Source: Fodinibius sp034521915 (GTDB lineage: Bacteria > Bacteroidota > Rhodothermia > Balneolales > Balneolaceae). Taken from it: a stretch of 64,000 bases of DNA. The stretch is taken from contig NZ_JAXHLU010000013.1 of NCBI RefSeq assembly GCF_034521915.1, positions 124,001-188,000 of the forward strand, read 5' to 3'. Under the pieces are notes generated by a model. It had not been told where the DNA came from, ran no database searches, and saw only the letters and a program-made list of their open reading frames with translations. Every line of letters starts with the position of its first letter. Position 1 is the first letter of the stretch. Positions 17,399 through 25,802 of this stretch are shown here, piece after piece. Position numbers and translations under genes: made by a program.

Positions 17399-20300
17399 AT
17401 GAGTTCACAAAAAAACCAAGGCATTAGCAGAAAAGACTTTTTAAAAACAGCTGCATTTGTAGGTGGTATTCCAGCATTGCTTTCACAGTGCCAACGTGCT
17501 GAAGAATTAAACGAAAAAGTGATGGCTGGCGACCTATCTGGGGTGGAGTTCTACGATATTTCAAAACCGGAAAACATCATTTACACAACCTGTTTGAATT
17601 GTAATACCGGATGCCATATCAAAGCAAAAATATCAGATGGCGTTGTTGTAAAAATAGACGGTAACCCGTTTAGCCCATGGACAATGAATCCTCATATCCG
17701 CTATAATCACAGTCCGGCCAATAAAGAAATTGCCAAACTGGATGGTGCTATTTGTCCTAAAGGGCAGGCCGGTATTCAAACTATGTATGATCCGTATCGA
17801 ATTCGTACCGTTCTGAAACGGGATGGAAAACGTGGAAGTGGAAAATGGAAAAGCATCCCTTATGAGCAGGCTGTAAATGAAGTAGTTAACGGCGGTAAAT
17901 TATTCAGCCATATACCGGGCGAAGAAAACCGCGAGGTGGAGGGATTGAAGGATATTTGCGCCATGCGTGATCCCAAGCTGATGAAAAAGATGAAAGCCGA
18001 TGTGGATAAAATTCACAACGATGAAATGACCGTTGACCAGTTCAAGGAAAAATATAGTGAGCATCTGGATAAACTAATTGACCCTGATCACCCAGATTTA
18101 GGACCGAAAAACAATCAGCTTGTCTTTAATTACGGTCGAATGAAGGCCGGCCGTTCCGAATTTGTAAAACGGTTTGTACATCAAGCTTTCGGCAGTGTTA
18201 ACAAACCAGGACACACCACAACATGCCAGGGATCGCTCTATTTTGCCTCTAAAGCCATGAATACGCAATATATTGACGGAGAATGGACGGGCAGTGAAAA
18301 AGCCTATTGGCAGGCCGATCTCAAGAATGCCGAATTCGTCATTTTTGCCGGTTCTAATGCTTTTGAGGGAGGATATGGCCCACCCTTAAGAACAAATAAA
18401 ATTACAAACGGACTTACCGAAGGGCGGCTAAAATTTGCAGTAGTTGATCCAAGAATGAGTAAGCTGGCCGCCAAAGCCTGGAAATGGATACCGGGTAAAC
18501 CCGGTAGTGAAGCGGCTCATGCCCTTGCAATGATTCAGTGGATTATCGATAACAAACGATATGATGAAACCTATCTGCGTGCGGCAAATAAAGCCGCAGC
18601 CACGGCTGTTAATGAGCCCAACTGGAGCAATGCCCCCTGGCTGGTAAAAATTGATGAAAATGGCGAACCCGGTGACTTTCTGAGAGCGGGTGACCTTCCT
18701 GAATCAATTCGTCCGGCCGGAGATGCAGATCGTTTTATCGTGCTTGATAACGGCCGTATTAGAGCATTAAATCCCAATGACACCCAAAATGTTGTAACCG
18801 GCGATTTACTAGTTGATACTACTGTTGGAGGAATTCCAGTAAAAAGTAGTATGCAGCTACTCTACGAATCATCCAAAGAACACACCATCGAAGAGTGGGC
18901 CGAGATTTGTGATATTACGCCAAAGATGATTACAGAAGTAGCAAAAGAATTTACTGCTCATGGCAAAAAGGCCGCGGCCGATATTCATCGCGGGGTATCA
19001 CAGCATACGAATGGCTATTACAATGTCGCCGCCTGGATGAGCCTTAACTTATTGATCGGAAACTTTGGATGGAAAGGGGGTATGAGCTACCCTTCTACCT
19101 ACAATGTAGATGGCGGCAAAGACGGACAACCATTTGATATTAAAAAAATGCACCCGGATAAGCTGTCCCCGTTCGGCACCGACATCGTCCGGCATGGAGA
19201 ATCTTACGAAAAACATACTACCTTTGAAGGTTATCCGGCCAAACGACCATGGTATCCACTCTCATCAGATGTTTACCAAGAAGTGATTCCTTCTATAGGC
19301 GATGCTTATCCTTATCCCGTCAAGGCTTTTATAATGTATATGGGAGCACCGAACTATGCCCTGCCTGCCGGACATAAGCTCAATGAAATTATGAGCGATA
19401 CGGAAAAAATGCCGCTTTTTATTGCCAGTGATATAACGGTGGGAGCTACCTCAGCGTTTGCTGATTATATCTTCCCAGATGGAACCTACCTGGAGCGATG
19501 GGAATTTCACGGGACACACCCCAACTGTACTCAAACTGTTCAGGGAGTTCGTACGCCTGTAATTACCCCTCTTGTAGATTCTTGTGAGGTATATGGGGAA
19601 GAACAGTATATGAGCCTGGAAAGTATGTTGATGGCGTTTGCAGAGGGCCTAAATCTGAGCGGATTCGGAGAAAATGGATTTGGAAACGGGCAAAAATTCA
19701 CCCATCAGGATCACTTTTATCTAAAGATGGTAGCCAATATGGCCTCCGATGGTACACCGGTGCCCGATGCGACCGATGAAGAATTAGACTTACTGGAAAA
19801 AACAAGAAAACATATTGAACCGTACGTTTTTGATGTCAATCGGTGGAAAGAGAGCGTCGGTGAGGAACTCTGGAAAAAAGTAGCTTATGTGATGACCCGA
19901 GGTGGGCGATTTATGAATTACCCTGATACCTATGAAGGTGAACAGCTTACCAATGCGTTTGATAAGCAAATCAATATGTATTGCGAAAATACGGCAAGAA
20001 CCATTAACAGCATGACCGGTGAACATTTCAGCGGTATTCCCGAGCATAACCCGGTTACAGATAGCCTTGGCAGAGAAGTAAAGGATTGGGAAGAGGGGTA
20101 TGACCTGCAGTTGAGTACCTATCGGCAAACAACCCAAACCAAATCCAGAACCAATGTTGCCTACTGGCTGCTGGCCATCAGTCCTGAGAATTATATTCTC
20201 ATGAACAGCATGACAGCTCGCAAAAAGGGACTGAAAACAGATGATGAAGTGGTCATTAAAAGCAAGACCAATCCGGAAGGAATTTGGGATCTTGGTGAAA

Positions 20301-20575
20301 TGGGTACTAAAAAAGTGAAAGGAAAGATTAAAGTGGTGGAAGGAATGCGTCCCGGAACCGTCACCTTTTCACTCGGTTTTGGACAGTGGGGCAATGGTGC
20401 CCGAGATACGGTGGTAGACGGTGATGTAATAAAAGGTGATAAACGCCGTGGACGTGGAATACATGCCAATGCCGTAATGGCCGTAGATCCTTATTTGGAA
20501 AATACCGCTTTTAGTGACATTGTGGGAGGAAGCGCAGTATTTTATGATACATGGGTAAAAGTGGAAAAAGTATAA
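17399..20575 (+). CDS. Molybdopterin oxidoreductase catalytic subunit (TtrA/SrdA-like)
   Basis: A 1058-residue bis-MGD enzyme of the DMSO-reductase family. Residues 9-31 form a Tat-like signal (SRKDFLKTAAFVGG) with Arg-Lys rather than Arg-Arg. An N-terminal [4Fe-4S] site is formed by CLNCNTGC (Cys65, 68, 72) and Cys119. Cys276 in HTTTCQGSLY is the likely Mo ligand. The piece GNPFSPWTMNPHI and the long insertions match tetrathionate/selenate-reductase-like subunits (about 1000 residues) better than ArrA or ArxA (about 830-860). The real substrate is unknown: tetrathionate, selenate, sulfite or arsenic oxyanions are all conceivable. No TorD-type chaperone is encoded nearby. Confidence 0.85.
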   Translation: MSSQKNQGISRKDFLKTAAFVGGIPALLSQCQRAEELNEKVMAGDLSGVEFYDISKPENIIYTTCLNCNTGCHIKAKISDGVVVKIDGNPFSPWTMNPHIRYNHSPANKEIAKLDGAICPKGQAGIQTMYDPYRIRTVLKRDGKRGSGKWKSIPYEQAVNEVVNGGKLFSHIPGEENREVEGLKDICAMRDPKLMKKMKADVDKIHNDEMTVDQFKEKYSEHLDKLIDPDHPDLGPKNNQLVFNYGRMKAGRSEFVKRFVHQAFGSVNKPGHTTTCQGSLYFASKAMNTQYIDGEWTGSEKAYWQADLKNAEFVIFAGSNAFEGGYGPPLRTNKITNGLTEGRLKFAVVDPRMSKLAAKAWKWIPGKPGSEAAHALAMIQWIIDNKRYDETYLRAANKAAATAVNEPNWSNAPWLVKIDENGEPGDFLRAGDLPESIRPAGDADRFIVLDNGRIRALNPNDTQNVVTGDLLVDTTVGGIPVKSSMQLLYESSKEHTIEEWAEICDITPKMITEVAKEFTAHGKKAAADIHRGVSQHTNGYYNVAAWMSLNLLIGNFGWKGGMSYPSTYNVDGGKDGQPFDIKKMHPDKLSPFGTDIVRHGESYEKHTTFEGYPAKRPWYPLSSDVYQEVIPSIGDAYPYPVKAFIMYMGAPNYALPAGHKLNEIMSDTEKMPLFIASDITVGATSAFADYIFPDGTYLERWEFHGTHPNCTQTVQGVRTPVITPLVDSCEVYGEEQYMSLESMLMAFAEGLNLSGFGENGFGNGQKFTHQDHFYLKMVANMASDGTPVPDATDEELDLLEKTRKHIEPYVFDVNRWKESVGEELWKKVAYVMTRGGRFMNYPDTYEGEQLTNAFDKQINMYCENTARTINSMTGEHFSGIPEHNPVTDSLGREVKDWEEGYDLQLSTYRQTTQTKSRTNVAYWLLAISPENYILMNSMTARKKGLKTDDEVVIKSKTNPEGIWDLGEMGTKKVKGKIKVVEGMRPGTVTFSLGFGQWGNGARDTVVDGDVIKGDKRRGRGIHANAVMAVDPYLENTAFSDIVGGSAVFYDTWVKVEKV

Positions 20576-20649
20576 TCATTTAATACTCAATGGTGTTGGA
20601 ACATGGCTCTTACACCTTATCAATTTTCTAATTCAACTCAGATAAACTT

Positions 20650-20985
20650 ATGGATAAAAAACAAAAAGACATTCCACAACCCTTTATCGATTTTACAATA
20701 GATTATCCTGATGTGGGGCAGGCTTATGCTGAATTGGGCCACGCCGTTCACAGCGCAGGACCTATTGACAAGAAAACCCGGGAACTCATCAAGCTGGCGA
20801 TGTCGTGCGGAGCTCAAAAAGAAGGGGCCGTTCATTCCCACACGCGAAAAGCACTTGAGGCCGGTTGCACTAAAGAAGAAATTCATCATGTAGTTCTGCT
20901 TTTGTTGCCAACGGTGGGCATGCCGTCGATGATGGCCGCTATGACCTGGGTGAATGATATACTTGATGAAGAAGCAGAAGAATAA
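20650..20985 (+). CDS. Carboxymuconolactone-decarboxylase-like (AhpD superfamily) protein
   Basis: An all-helical 111-residue protein of the CMD family. It has the conserved AMSCGAQKEGAVHSHTRKALE stretch (Cys near residue 56, His near 65 and 67) but only one cysteine, so the AhpD CxxC peroxidase-type centre is absent. This subgroup is common but its reaction is mostly unknown. It follows the catalytic subunit by 74 bp and precedes the TSUP exporter by 20 bp, so it belongs to the operon. A related domain, with CxxC, is fused to ArsD at 4617. Confidence 0.82.
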   Translation: MDKKQKDIPQPFIDFTIDYPDVGQAYAELGHAVHSAGPIDKKTRELIKLAMSCGAQKEGAVHSHTRKALEAGCTKEEIHHVVLLLLPTVGMPSMMAAMTWVNDILDEEAEE

Positions 20986-21005
20986 GTACAGAAATTATAT
21001 TAACC

Positions 21006-21740
21006 TTGAGTATTGAACTTGTTGGACTGCTTACATTAGGCGTTTTTATTGTTTCTATCCTCTATTCATCTGTGGGCCACGCCGGTGCCTCTGGATATAT
21101 TGCGGTGATGTCGCTATTTAATATAGCTCCCGAAGAGATCAAACCAGCGGCACTGAGCCTGAATATCCTCGTGGCTATTATTGGGTTTCTGAATTTTTAT
21201 CGTGCTGGCCATTTCTCGTGGAAATTTACCTGGCCGTTTGTGGTCTTGTCGATTCCGGCAGCCTTTGCAGGCGGATATTTGAATTTACCTGCTGATATTT
21301 TTGAAATATTGGTCGGTGCTATTCTTTTGTTTTCTGCTGTACGATTTTTATTTAAAATGAAAGAACCGGATGATATTGTAGATATACATCCATCGGTTAA
21401 AGTGTCTTCCGGTGCCGGTATTGGATTTTTAGCCGGTCTCACGGGAACTGGTGGGGGAATCTTTTTAACCCCCTTTATTTTATTGATGAAATGGGCACCC
21501 GTAAAAGCTACGGCTGCTGCCTCTGTTGTTTTTATCCTGGTAAACTCTATTGCCGGTTTGGCCGGTAATATTACCGCCACGACTACGCTCCCGACTTTTA
21601 TTTTACCGATGGCGATGGCAGTAATGGTCGGTGGATTTGCCGGCTCATACCTGGGGAGTAAATCGTGGAATGCAGTAACTATAAAACGGGCTCTATCCAT
21701 CGTTCTTTTTATAGCGGGAATAAAGCTTATATTTACTTGA
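21006..21740 (+). CDS. TSUP-family (TauE/SafE-like) anion exporter
   Basis: An inner-membrane protein of 244 residues with about eight helices in two homologous halves, each opening with the family Gly-rich stretch: YSSVGHAGASGYIAVMSLF and LAGLTGTGGGIFLTPFILLM. Members move sulfite, sulfonates or other sulfur oxyanions. Its place in the operon hints that the molybdoenzyme makes or uses a sulfur oxyanion, but this is only circumstantial. The start is a TTG at 21006; the next in-frame ATG would remove the first helix. Confidence 0.85.
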   Translation: MSIELVGLLTLGVFIVSILYSSVGHAGASGYIAVMSLFNIAPEEIKPAALSLNILVAIIGFLNFYRAGHFSWKFTWPFVVLSIPAAFAGGYLNLPADIFEILVGAILLFSAVRFLFKMKEPDDIVDIHPSVKVSSGAGIGFLAGLTGTGGGIFLTPFILLMKWAPVKATAAASVVFILVNSIAGLAGNITATTTLPTFILPMAMAVMVGGFAGSYLGSKSWNAVTIKRALSIVLFIAGIKLIFT

Positions 21741-21805
21741 AAATAGAATCAAACATACGCGCCCAGCTCTTGATTAGAATCTTGAATATGGAAACCTATT
21801 AGCAA

Positions 21806-22765
21806 ATGTTAAAAGACAAACACGGTCGTATCCACAATTATCTGAGAGTATCCTTAACCGAAAGGTGTAACTTTCGTTGCACATATTGTATGCCGGAAGA
21901 GGGTATTGATCTGACCCCGAAATCGCATATTTGCACCTATGAAGAGCTCTTACAAATAATTGATACGTTTATAGATCTGGGTGTTAATAAAATACGCCTT
22001 ACTGGTGGGGAGCCGCTCGTACGCAAAGATGCCGATCACATTCTTCATGAACTTGGCAAACGTCCGGTTGAACTTGCCATTACGACCAACGGCTTGATCG
22101 TAGACCGATTTATTGACGTATTTGAGTCCTGTGGTTTGAAAAATGTAAATGTAAGCTTGGACACGATGGATCCTGATAAATTCACTCTCATCACTCGCCG
22201 TTCGGGTTTCGATCGTGTACTCGAAAATATCTATACCCTTGTGGAGCGCGGATTCAATACCAAAATTAACATGGTAGTGATGCGCGGAATGAACGAGGAA
22301 GAGATCGCAGATTTTGCGACACTTGCAAAAGATCTTCCGATAATCATCCGTTACATCGAATTTATGCCGTTTGACGGTAATCGATGGAACTATGAGAAAA
22401 TGGTTCCGGCCGACGAAATCAGGGATCGCCTCTCAGAGCGTTATACCTTAATTCGTGGTGAAGATGCCCCGCATGACACCACCAAACATTACAACATCGA
22501 TGGATTCAAGGGGCAAATAGGTGTCATCAGTTCCATGAGTGAGCAGTTTTGCGGAAGCTGTAACCGTATTCGCCTGCTTGCTAATGGCTCCATCAAAAAT
22601 TGCCTATTCTCCCCCGATGAAACCAATTTGTTGCAACCGTTACGAAATGGAGAAGAACTGGAGCCAATCATCAAGGAGGTAATCTATCACAAAAAAGCCA
22701 AACACGCTGGGATGTTTAATCTGTCCAATCAGAAAAACCGAACGATGACGACGATTGGGGGATAA
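21806..22765 (+). CDS. moaA: GTP 3',8-cyclase MoaA
   Basis: Radical-SAM enzyme that starts molybdopterin synthesis. It has 319 residues, with CNFRCTYCMPEEG (CxxxCxxC) at about 20-32 and a second C-terminal cluster in CGSCNRIRLLANGSIKNCLF. It ends IGG, the C-terminal Gly-Gly needed for activity. It completes the pathway of the minus-strand Moco operon while being encoded at the end of the molybdoenzyme operon, 65 bp behind the exporter. Confidence 0.95.
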   Translation: MLKDKHGRIHNYLRVSLTERCNFRCTYCMPEEGIDLTPKSHICTYEELLQIIDTFIDLGVNKIRLTGGEPLVRKDADHILHELGKRPVELAITTNGLIVDRFIDVFESCGLKNVNVSLDTMDPDKFTLITRRSGFDRVLENIYTLVERGFNTKINMVVMRGMNEEEIADFATLAKDLPIIIRYIEFMPFDGNRWNYEKMVPADEIRDRLSERYTLIRGEDAPHDTTKHYNIDGFKGQIGVISSMSEQFCGSCNRIRLLANGSIKNCLFSPDETNLLQPLRNGEELEPIIKEVIYHKKAKHAGMFNLSNQKNRTMTTIGG

Positions 22766-22873
22766 TTTAAAATGGAAAAAGATATTATAAGTCTAATATC
22801 CTCATACTATTCTTGAGATCTGAACACGTTATTCAGCCCTTCAATACGGTTAGAATTCAAGAAATATAGATTT

Positions 22874-23179
22874 TCAACAGCGCTCTCCGTCTATTGCAGC
22901 GCTGAGATTCTGGACAAGCGGAATTACAAGGTCATTTATTTCTTTTATTCCTTCCTTGTCTAAACAATAGCAGGTTCGTACTCCGTCAATTTCACCTTTT
23001 ATAATACCGGTTTTTTTTAACGCTTTCAGATGCTGTGAAACCGTTGACTGTGCCAGGGGAAGCTGTTCAGTAATATCACTGCAGATGCAGGTTTCTCGTT
23101 CTGCTAGCAATTCTATGATCGCGATGCGGGCCGGGTGCCCGAAGGCTTTCGGGATAGCATGGCGTAATATCTTTATCAA
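22874..23179 (-). CDS. ArsR-family regulator with altered N-terminus
   Basis: From residue 12 on, this 101-residue protein is nearly the same as the ArsR paralogues: FGHPARIAIIELLAERETC, LPLAQSTVSQHLKALKK and RTCYCL. Before that, the usual MAITKAKLF..AAELMKAL leader is replaced by MIKILRHAIPKA from a TTG start. The replacement point coincides with a hairpin, CCCGAA-GGCT-TTCGGG, at 23138-23153. Helix 1 of the fold is therefore missing, so it may be a decaying copy. No ATCGTA/TACGAT operator is found upstream. It lies 10 bp after arsC. Confidence 0.7.
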   Translation of the reverse strand: MIKILRHAIPKAFGHPARIAIIELLAERETCICSDITEQLPLAQSTVSQHLKALKKTGIIKGEIDGVRTCYCLDKEGIKEINDLVIPLVQNLSAAIDGERC

Positions 23180-23189
23180 TAAATGAAGC

Positions 23190-23787
23190 TCAAATCTTTG
23201 ACATCATATAATACATCTCTGAAGCGATTTGCCGGCAGCGTTCGTCGTAGATTTCCTTCTCTTTTGGGGTACCATCCGACTCTTTAGGATCGATATACGG
23301 AATAGAAAATCGCTTTTCAGCTCCCGGCACTACAGGACAATTTGCATCGGCATCCGAGCAGGTCATAATAGCGGCAAAATCTTTTGTGGGATTATAGGAG
23401 TTGTCGAACGTTTTGGAAAAGCAGATCAACGGCTCGGATTCATCATCAAAATAGACCTTATACTTTGGATTTTCTCCACCGGGATTTTCAACCCTAAACC
23501 CGGCCCTTTCTATTGCCTGCCACAGCCCTTGGATTAAAAGCCGTAGCTTCGGTTCCACCGGAATAGGTTTCCACATTATCTATTCCAAAATAATCGGCTA
23601 TCGCTGCCGCCCAAATCTGACACAGATGACTGCGTCGACTGTTGTGGGTGCAAATGAAGGTTAATTTAGGCTGATCTTTTGAGCGTATGTAATTAGCAAT
23701 TTCTTCAAGTTTACGCTTTCGTTCATCTGGTATCTCATTAACTAAAGCATCCAGATCGTCAATGTAAGATTGTAATTTTTGGTACAT
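23190..23787 (-). CDS. arsC: Arsenate reductase, LMW-phosphatase-like, with one frameshift
   Basis: Reduces As(V) to As(III) for export. The catalytic P-loop ICTHNSRRSH (CX5R) is at about residues 45-54 of the first part, and CSDADANCPVV in the second part is the Asp/Cys loop. The gene is split: frame 1 runs MYQKLQ..TAFNPRAV, then one extra base near 23525 forces a shift to QAIERAGFRVENP..YYMMSKI. Removing that base gives about 199 residues, the family length. It is either a recent mutation or a sequencing error. Neighbours are the truncated arsR and arsM. Confidence 0.85.
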
Positions 23788-23930
23788 ATAATTGGTTGGT
23801 TTATAGATGCTAAAATCTGGACTGCGAAGTTTAATTCCGTTCCGCAGCAGAGCTACGGAACGAGAATAATTCAGTATTTCTCTTTCCCGACGCAGAGTAT
23901 CGAGACGAGATAGTCAGTAAAATTAACATT

Positions 23931-24067
23931 GTCAATCCTCCTAACCTTCCGCCCAGGCGACAGGCTCTTCTCCAAGGAGGAACGCTATTACAGAAATTCC
24001 AAGCTTACAAGTCCCTCTTGGAGCCGCGACCGACTACCGGCGGTAAGAGGGATTTAGGGTGATTGAT
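23931..24067. repeat. Dispersed intergenic repeat, copy B
   Basis: Begins GTCAATCCTCCTAACC and ends with AAGTCCCTCTTGGAG, a variable core, AAGAGGGATTTAGGGTGATT, GAT, matching the ends of the copy at 4371-4543. It lies between arsC and arsM, the same kind of place as copy A inside the other ars cluster. The 23788-23930 stretch beside it shows nothing else. Confidence 0.7.
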
Positions 24068-24079
24068 TAAATTGAATCA

Positions 24080-24979
24080 TTAGCAGCAACCTGAACCCGG
24101 TTCGCAAACATGGCCATTCCTCTATCATTTCAATTTTCTGGCTGTCTATATTTTCTTCTGACTTTCCACCGGGCTTTTGAGCAAAAACCGTGATACTGTA
24201 AATACCGGTATCTCCATTTTTAAAATCATCTATTTCTTCTTCGGATAAATACTTCGCCAAGATATCATCAGGCAGTTCAATAGTCTTTTCTTTTTGAATG
24301 GTACTATTTTCGAAGCCTGTTTCTTTTATATGATTAAGGTAAACATCTTTTTGAATAGCCCCTGCTACGCAACCGGCATACATTTCGGCATCTTCACGAA
24401 GGGCTTCGGGCAAATCGCCTACCAGCACAATATCAGAAATACTAAAATGTCCGCCGGGTTTTAGCGTGCCGGAAAATTTCCGAAAAGACCTTTAGGTTTG
24501 TCAGGTACCAGGTTCAGTACACAGTTACTGACGATTACATCGGCCACGTCATCAGAGACCGGCATGTCTTCAATATCACCATAGCGAAATTCGACGTTAT
24601 TAAAACCCAACTTTATCTGCATTTTTTCGAGCCTTTAGCAATCATAGACTCGGCAAAATCAATTCCGATTACTTTGCCCTGTCGCTCCTGTTTCGTGGCG
24701 AGCTACAAAGCAGTCGTTGCCGGCACCCGATCCAAGATCAATAACAGTATCGCCTTCATTAATTTTGGCGAACTGGGTTGGAAGCCCGCATCCAAGTCCA
24801 AGATCGGCATCTGCATTATAGCCCTCAACCGAGTTGTAGTCATCACTCATGACGTTGTAGACTTCATCGGAGCCACAGCACGACCCGGAATCGTAATCCT
24901 TGGACTGTTCACTAATTTGACTGTATTTTTCTTTGACCGTTTGCTTCAGTTCTTCAGCCGTTTTCTCTTTGGTACTCAT
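24080..24979 (-). pseudogene. arsM: Arsenite S-adenosylmethionine methyltransferase, multiply frameshifted
   Basis: ArsM methylates As(III) to volatile or less retained methyl species. Recognisable in order, but in changing frames, are: SGSCCGSDEVY (an ArsM-type Cys pair), the SAM loop DLGSGAGNDCFVARHETG, GIDFAESMI, NNVEFRYGDIEDMPVSDDVA, VIVSNCVLNLVPDKPK, LKPGGHFSISDIVLVGDLP, MYAGCVAGAI, and a C-terminus ending CEPGSGCC. At least five one-base indels (near 24100, 24470, 24500, 24600-24640 and 24680) break it. With them repaired it would have about 295 residues, the usual size. The start abuts the arsR stop. Confidence 0.85.
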
Positions 24980-24980
24980 A

Positions 24981-25316
24981 TTAGCAGCAGTTGTCTTTTG
25001 TTGCAGTTGTAAGATTCGTTAATAATGGCGTTAGAAATTCTTTCATTTCTGCTATGCCTTCTTCATCCAGGCAGTAGCAGGTACGCACGCCGTCAACTTC
25101 ACCTTTAATAATACCGGCTTTTTTCAGTGCCTTTAGGTGTTGCGAAACCGTAGACTGAGCTAGCGGCAACTCATCCGTAATATCACCGCAAATGCAGGTT
25201 TCACGCTCGGCCAAGAGTTCAATTATTGCTATACGTGCCGGATGCCCAAGAGCTTTCATAAGTTCGGCGGCCCGTTTCTGTGAAGTATCAAATAATTTTG
25301 CTTTGGTAATTGCCAT
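24981..25316 (-). CDS. arsR: ArsR-family arsenic-responsive repressor
   Basis: An intact 111-residue paralogue of the arsR at the window start: MAITKAKLFDTSQKRAAELM, then ETCICGDITDELPLAQSTVS. Cysteine pairs are at ETCIC and RTCYCL, and the tail is KDNCC. I use the ATG at 25316, not an in-frame ATG at 25328, because it matches the paralogue and puts the operator at the same spacing. arsM follows after one base, so the pair forms one transcript. Confidence 0.93.
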   Translation of the reverse strand: MAITKAKLFDTSQKRAAELMKALGHPARIAIIELLAERETCICGDITDELPLAQSTVSQHLKALKKAGIIKGEVDGVRTCYCLDEEGIAEMKEFLTPLLTNLTTATKDNCC

Positions 25317-25330
25317 AACATTAATCAATT

Positions 25331-25346
25331 ATCGTAAATTTACGAT
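25331..25346. promoter_or_regulatory. Predicted ArsR operator, copy 6 (perfect palindrome)
   Basis: ATCGTAAATTTACGAT is a perfect 16-bp palindrome, 14 bp upstream of arsR. It is the best example of the six sites. Confidence 0.8.
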
Positions 25347-25388
25347 TAAATATACTTGTTATTTAGCTTTGTAGCAATTCAAATTTTG

Positions 25389-25742
25389 TTAATCAATCGC
25401 ATCCATCCACTTTCTTGTCTTCTTGTCAATGGATACCTCAAAAAACTCCCTGAGCTCCTCCAGCTTGTCGGGATTAACCTGAATGGCTACTTTCCGACCT
25501 TTTTTGATCTTTTCTACCAGCCCGGCATGCCGGAGCTCTTTCAGGTGAAGGGAGAGTGAAGATTTGGAGATCCCCAAATCTTCTTTCAAGGCTCCGAAGT
25601 CGCAAGTAGGTTCTTCCATACAACAATCTTCTTTCCGGTTAACTACACAGCAGGTATGGACCCGGCGAATTAATCGCTTAAGAATCGCCAGTCGTTTGGG
25701 ATGGCCCAGCGCTTTGAATGCAACGTCGAGAGATTGGCTCAT
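25389..25742 (-). CDS. Second-type ArsR-family regulator
   Basis: A 117-residue winged-helix protein distinct from the other ArsR copies. It reads KALGHPKRLAILKRLIRRVHTCCVVNRKEDCCMEEPTCDFGALKEDL, with Cys pairs at HTCC and DCC plus a further Cys (TCDF), and a DNA helix SKSSLSLHLKELRHAGLV. The cysteine-rich insertion between helices 2 and 3 suggests a different metal or thiol sensor. It is divergent from the YnfA-like gene, 60 bp away, and may control it. The 16-bp ars palindrome lies beyond its 3' end. Confidence 0.82.
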   Translation of the reverse strand: MSQSLDVAFKALGHPKRLAILKRLIRRVHTCCVVNRKEDCCMEEPTCDFGALKEDLGISKSSLSLHLKELRHAGLVEKIKKGRKVAIQVNPDKLEELREFFEVSIDKKTRKWMDAID

Positions 25743-25802
25743 AGCAGTAATTTTGTTAAGCTTACCCCATAAGTTTAACAGTTTTTAATTATCTAAACAA
25801 TT

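Noticed and set aside
9031..20575. ArxA or ArrA identity for the molybdoenzyme because of the ars flanks
   Set aside because: Catalytic subunit is about 200 residues too long and carries TtrA/SrdA-type segments; proximity alone is not evidence.
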